Of a DNA stretch of 6,832 bases, positions 6,558 to 6,832 are shown piece by piece. The DNA is from an uncultured Bacteroidales bacterium (GTDB lineage Bacteria; Bacteroidota; Bacteroidia; Bacteroidales; Paludibacteraceae). Within the stretch, counting starts at the first letter, position 1. Each line of letters opens with the position of its first letter. A program made the position numbers and the translations under genes. Where the stretch lies: NCBI GenBank assembly GCA_945949375.1, contig CAMFEN010000057.1:1-6832 (forward strand), written 5' to 3'. The notes beneath the pieces were generated by a model, which was not told where the DNA came from, made no database searches, and saw nothing but the letters and a program-made list of their open reading frames with translations.

Positions 6558-6832
6558 CCGCCATAGATAATGAGAAGAATGGCACCGTGCCACCAACGAA
6601 TCTGGTGCCGTTTGTTGGTCATAACGAAAATCCATACGAGTACGCAGCCTAATGCCGCCATGATGCTGTCTAAGATGAAGCCTGTGTATGCCGGCAGCGA
6701 TTTGACGGTAGCGGTGCATCCGAGAATCATAAACACATTAAAGATATTACTTCCCACCACATTCCCGAGTGCGATGTCGCTGTTCTTCTTCGCTGCGGCA
6801 ATCAGCGAGGTCGCCAGTTCGGGCAGCGAGGT
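6527..6832 (-). CDS. Calcium/sodium antiporter (CaCA family), C-terminal part, cut by the window edge
   Basis: Reading the minus strand from base 6832, the frame is open for 101 residues to a TAA at 6529-6527. The visible start TSLPELATSLIAA followed by SDIALGNVVGSNIFN is the second alpha-repeat of the CaCA exchanger superfamily (YrbG/NCX type). Its acidic residue in the PE motif and the GNVVGSN loop line the ion-binding site. Three hydrophobic segments can be seen: around GSNIFNVFMILGC, around SIMAALGCVLVWIFVM, and the C-terminal GAILLIIYGGYLGWRL. This fits the last spans of such an inner-membrane transporter, which exchanges Na+ (or H+) for Ca2+. The N-terminal half, with the first alpha-repeat, lies beyond the window. 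A GTG at 6760 is in frame but lies inside the conserved GNVVGSN motif, so it is not the start. Confidence 0.93.
   Translation of the reverse strand, partial: TSLPELATSLIAAAKKNSDIALGNVVGSNIFNVFMILGCTATVKSLPAYTGFILDSIMAALGCVLVWIFVMTNKRHQIRWWHGAILLIIYGGYLGWRLVTA

Noticed and set aside
6429..6719. 96-residue minus-strand open frame near the right edge
   Set aside because: It overlaps the antiporter in a different frame. The antiporter frame carries the CaCA alpha-repeat and hydrophobic spans, while this one is rich in R and H without motifs.

Overview
The window looks like a chromosomal core segment of a member of the Bacteroidota, most likely order Bacteroidales. The evidence is an OstA-like (OstA_2 type) periplasmic protein, a Bacteroidota-style DnaG, no Shine-Dalgarno sequence in front of the genes, and a Bacteroidota-like intergenic repeat built from TTTCAGG/CCTGAAA words. 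Genus cannot be called from the sequence alone. No tRNA, rRNA, insertion sequence, phage gene or CRISPR array was seen.

Layout. Bases 2-3904 hold a tight plus-strand run of three genes: an OstA/LptA-like protein (5' end outside the window), a small secreted outer-membrane beta-barrel protein, and DNA primase (dnaG). The gaps are 14 and 7 bases, so co-transcription is likely. An 86-base intergenic stretch (3905-3990) follows and contains a compact repeat that can fold in two mutually exclusive ways. A second plus-strand run (3991-6557) holds a radical SAM protein related to the TYW1-like COG0731 group, a MurG/GT28-like glycosyltransferase and a family 2 glycosyltransferase. The first two overlap by 4 bases (ATGA) and the last two are 3 bases apart. 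At the right edge, on the minus strand, is the C-terminal part of a calcium/sodium antiporter (CaCA family), whose 3' end overlaps the last glycosyltransferase gene by 31 bases.

How the genes work together. The OstA-like and barrel proteins suggest envelope (lipopolysaccharide or outer-membrane) biogenesis, with the replication primase carried in the same transcription unit. The two glycosyltransferases may act on a shared surface glycan or glycolipid. The role of the radical SAM protein translationally coupled to them is unknown. I did not find a clearly new biological system. The points most worth checking are the dual-fold repeat at 3917-3966, the radical SAM/glycosyltransferase coupling, and the convergent coding overlap.
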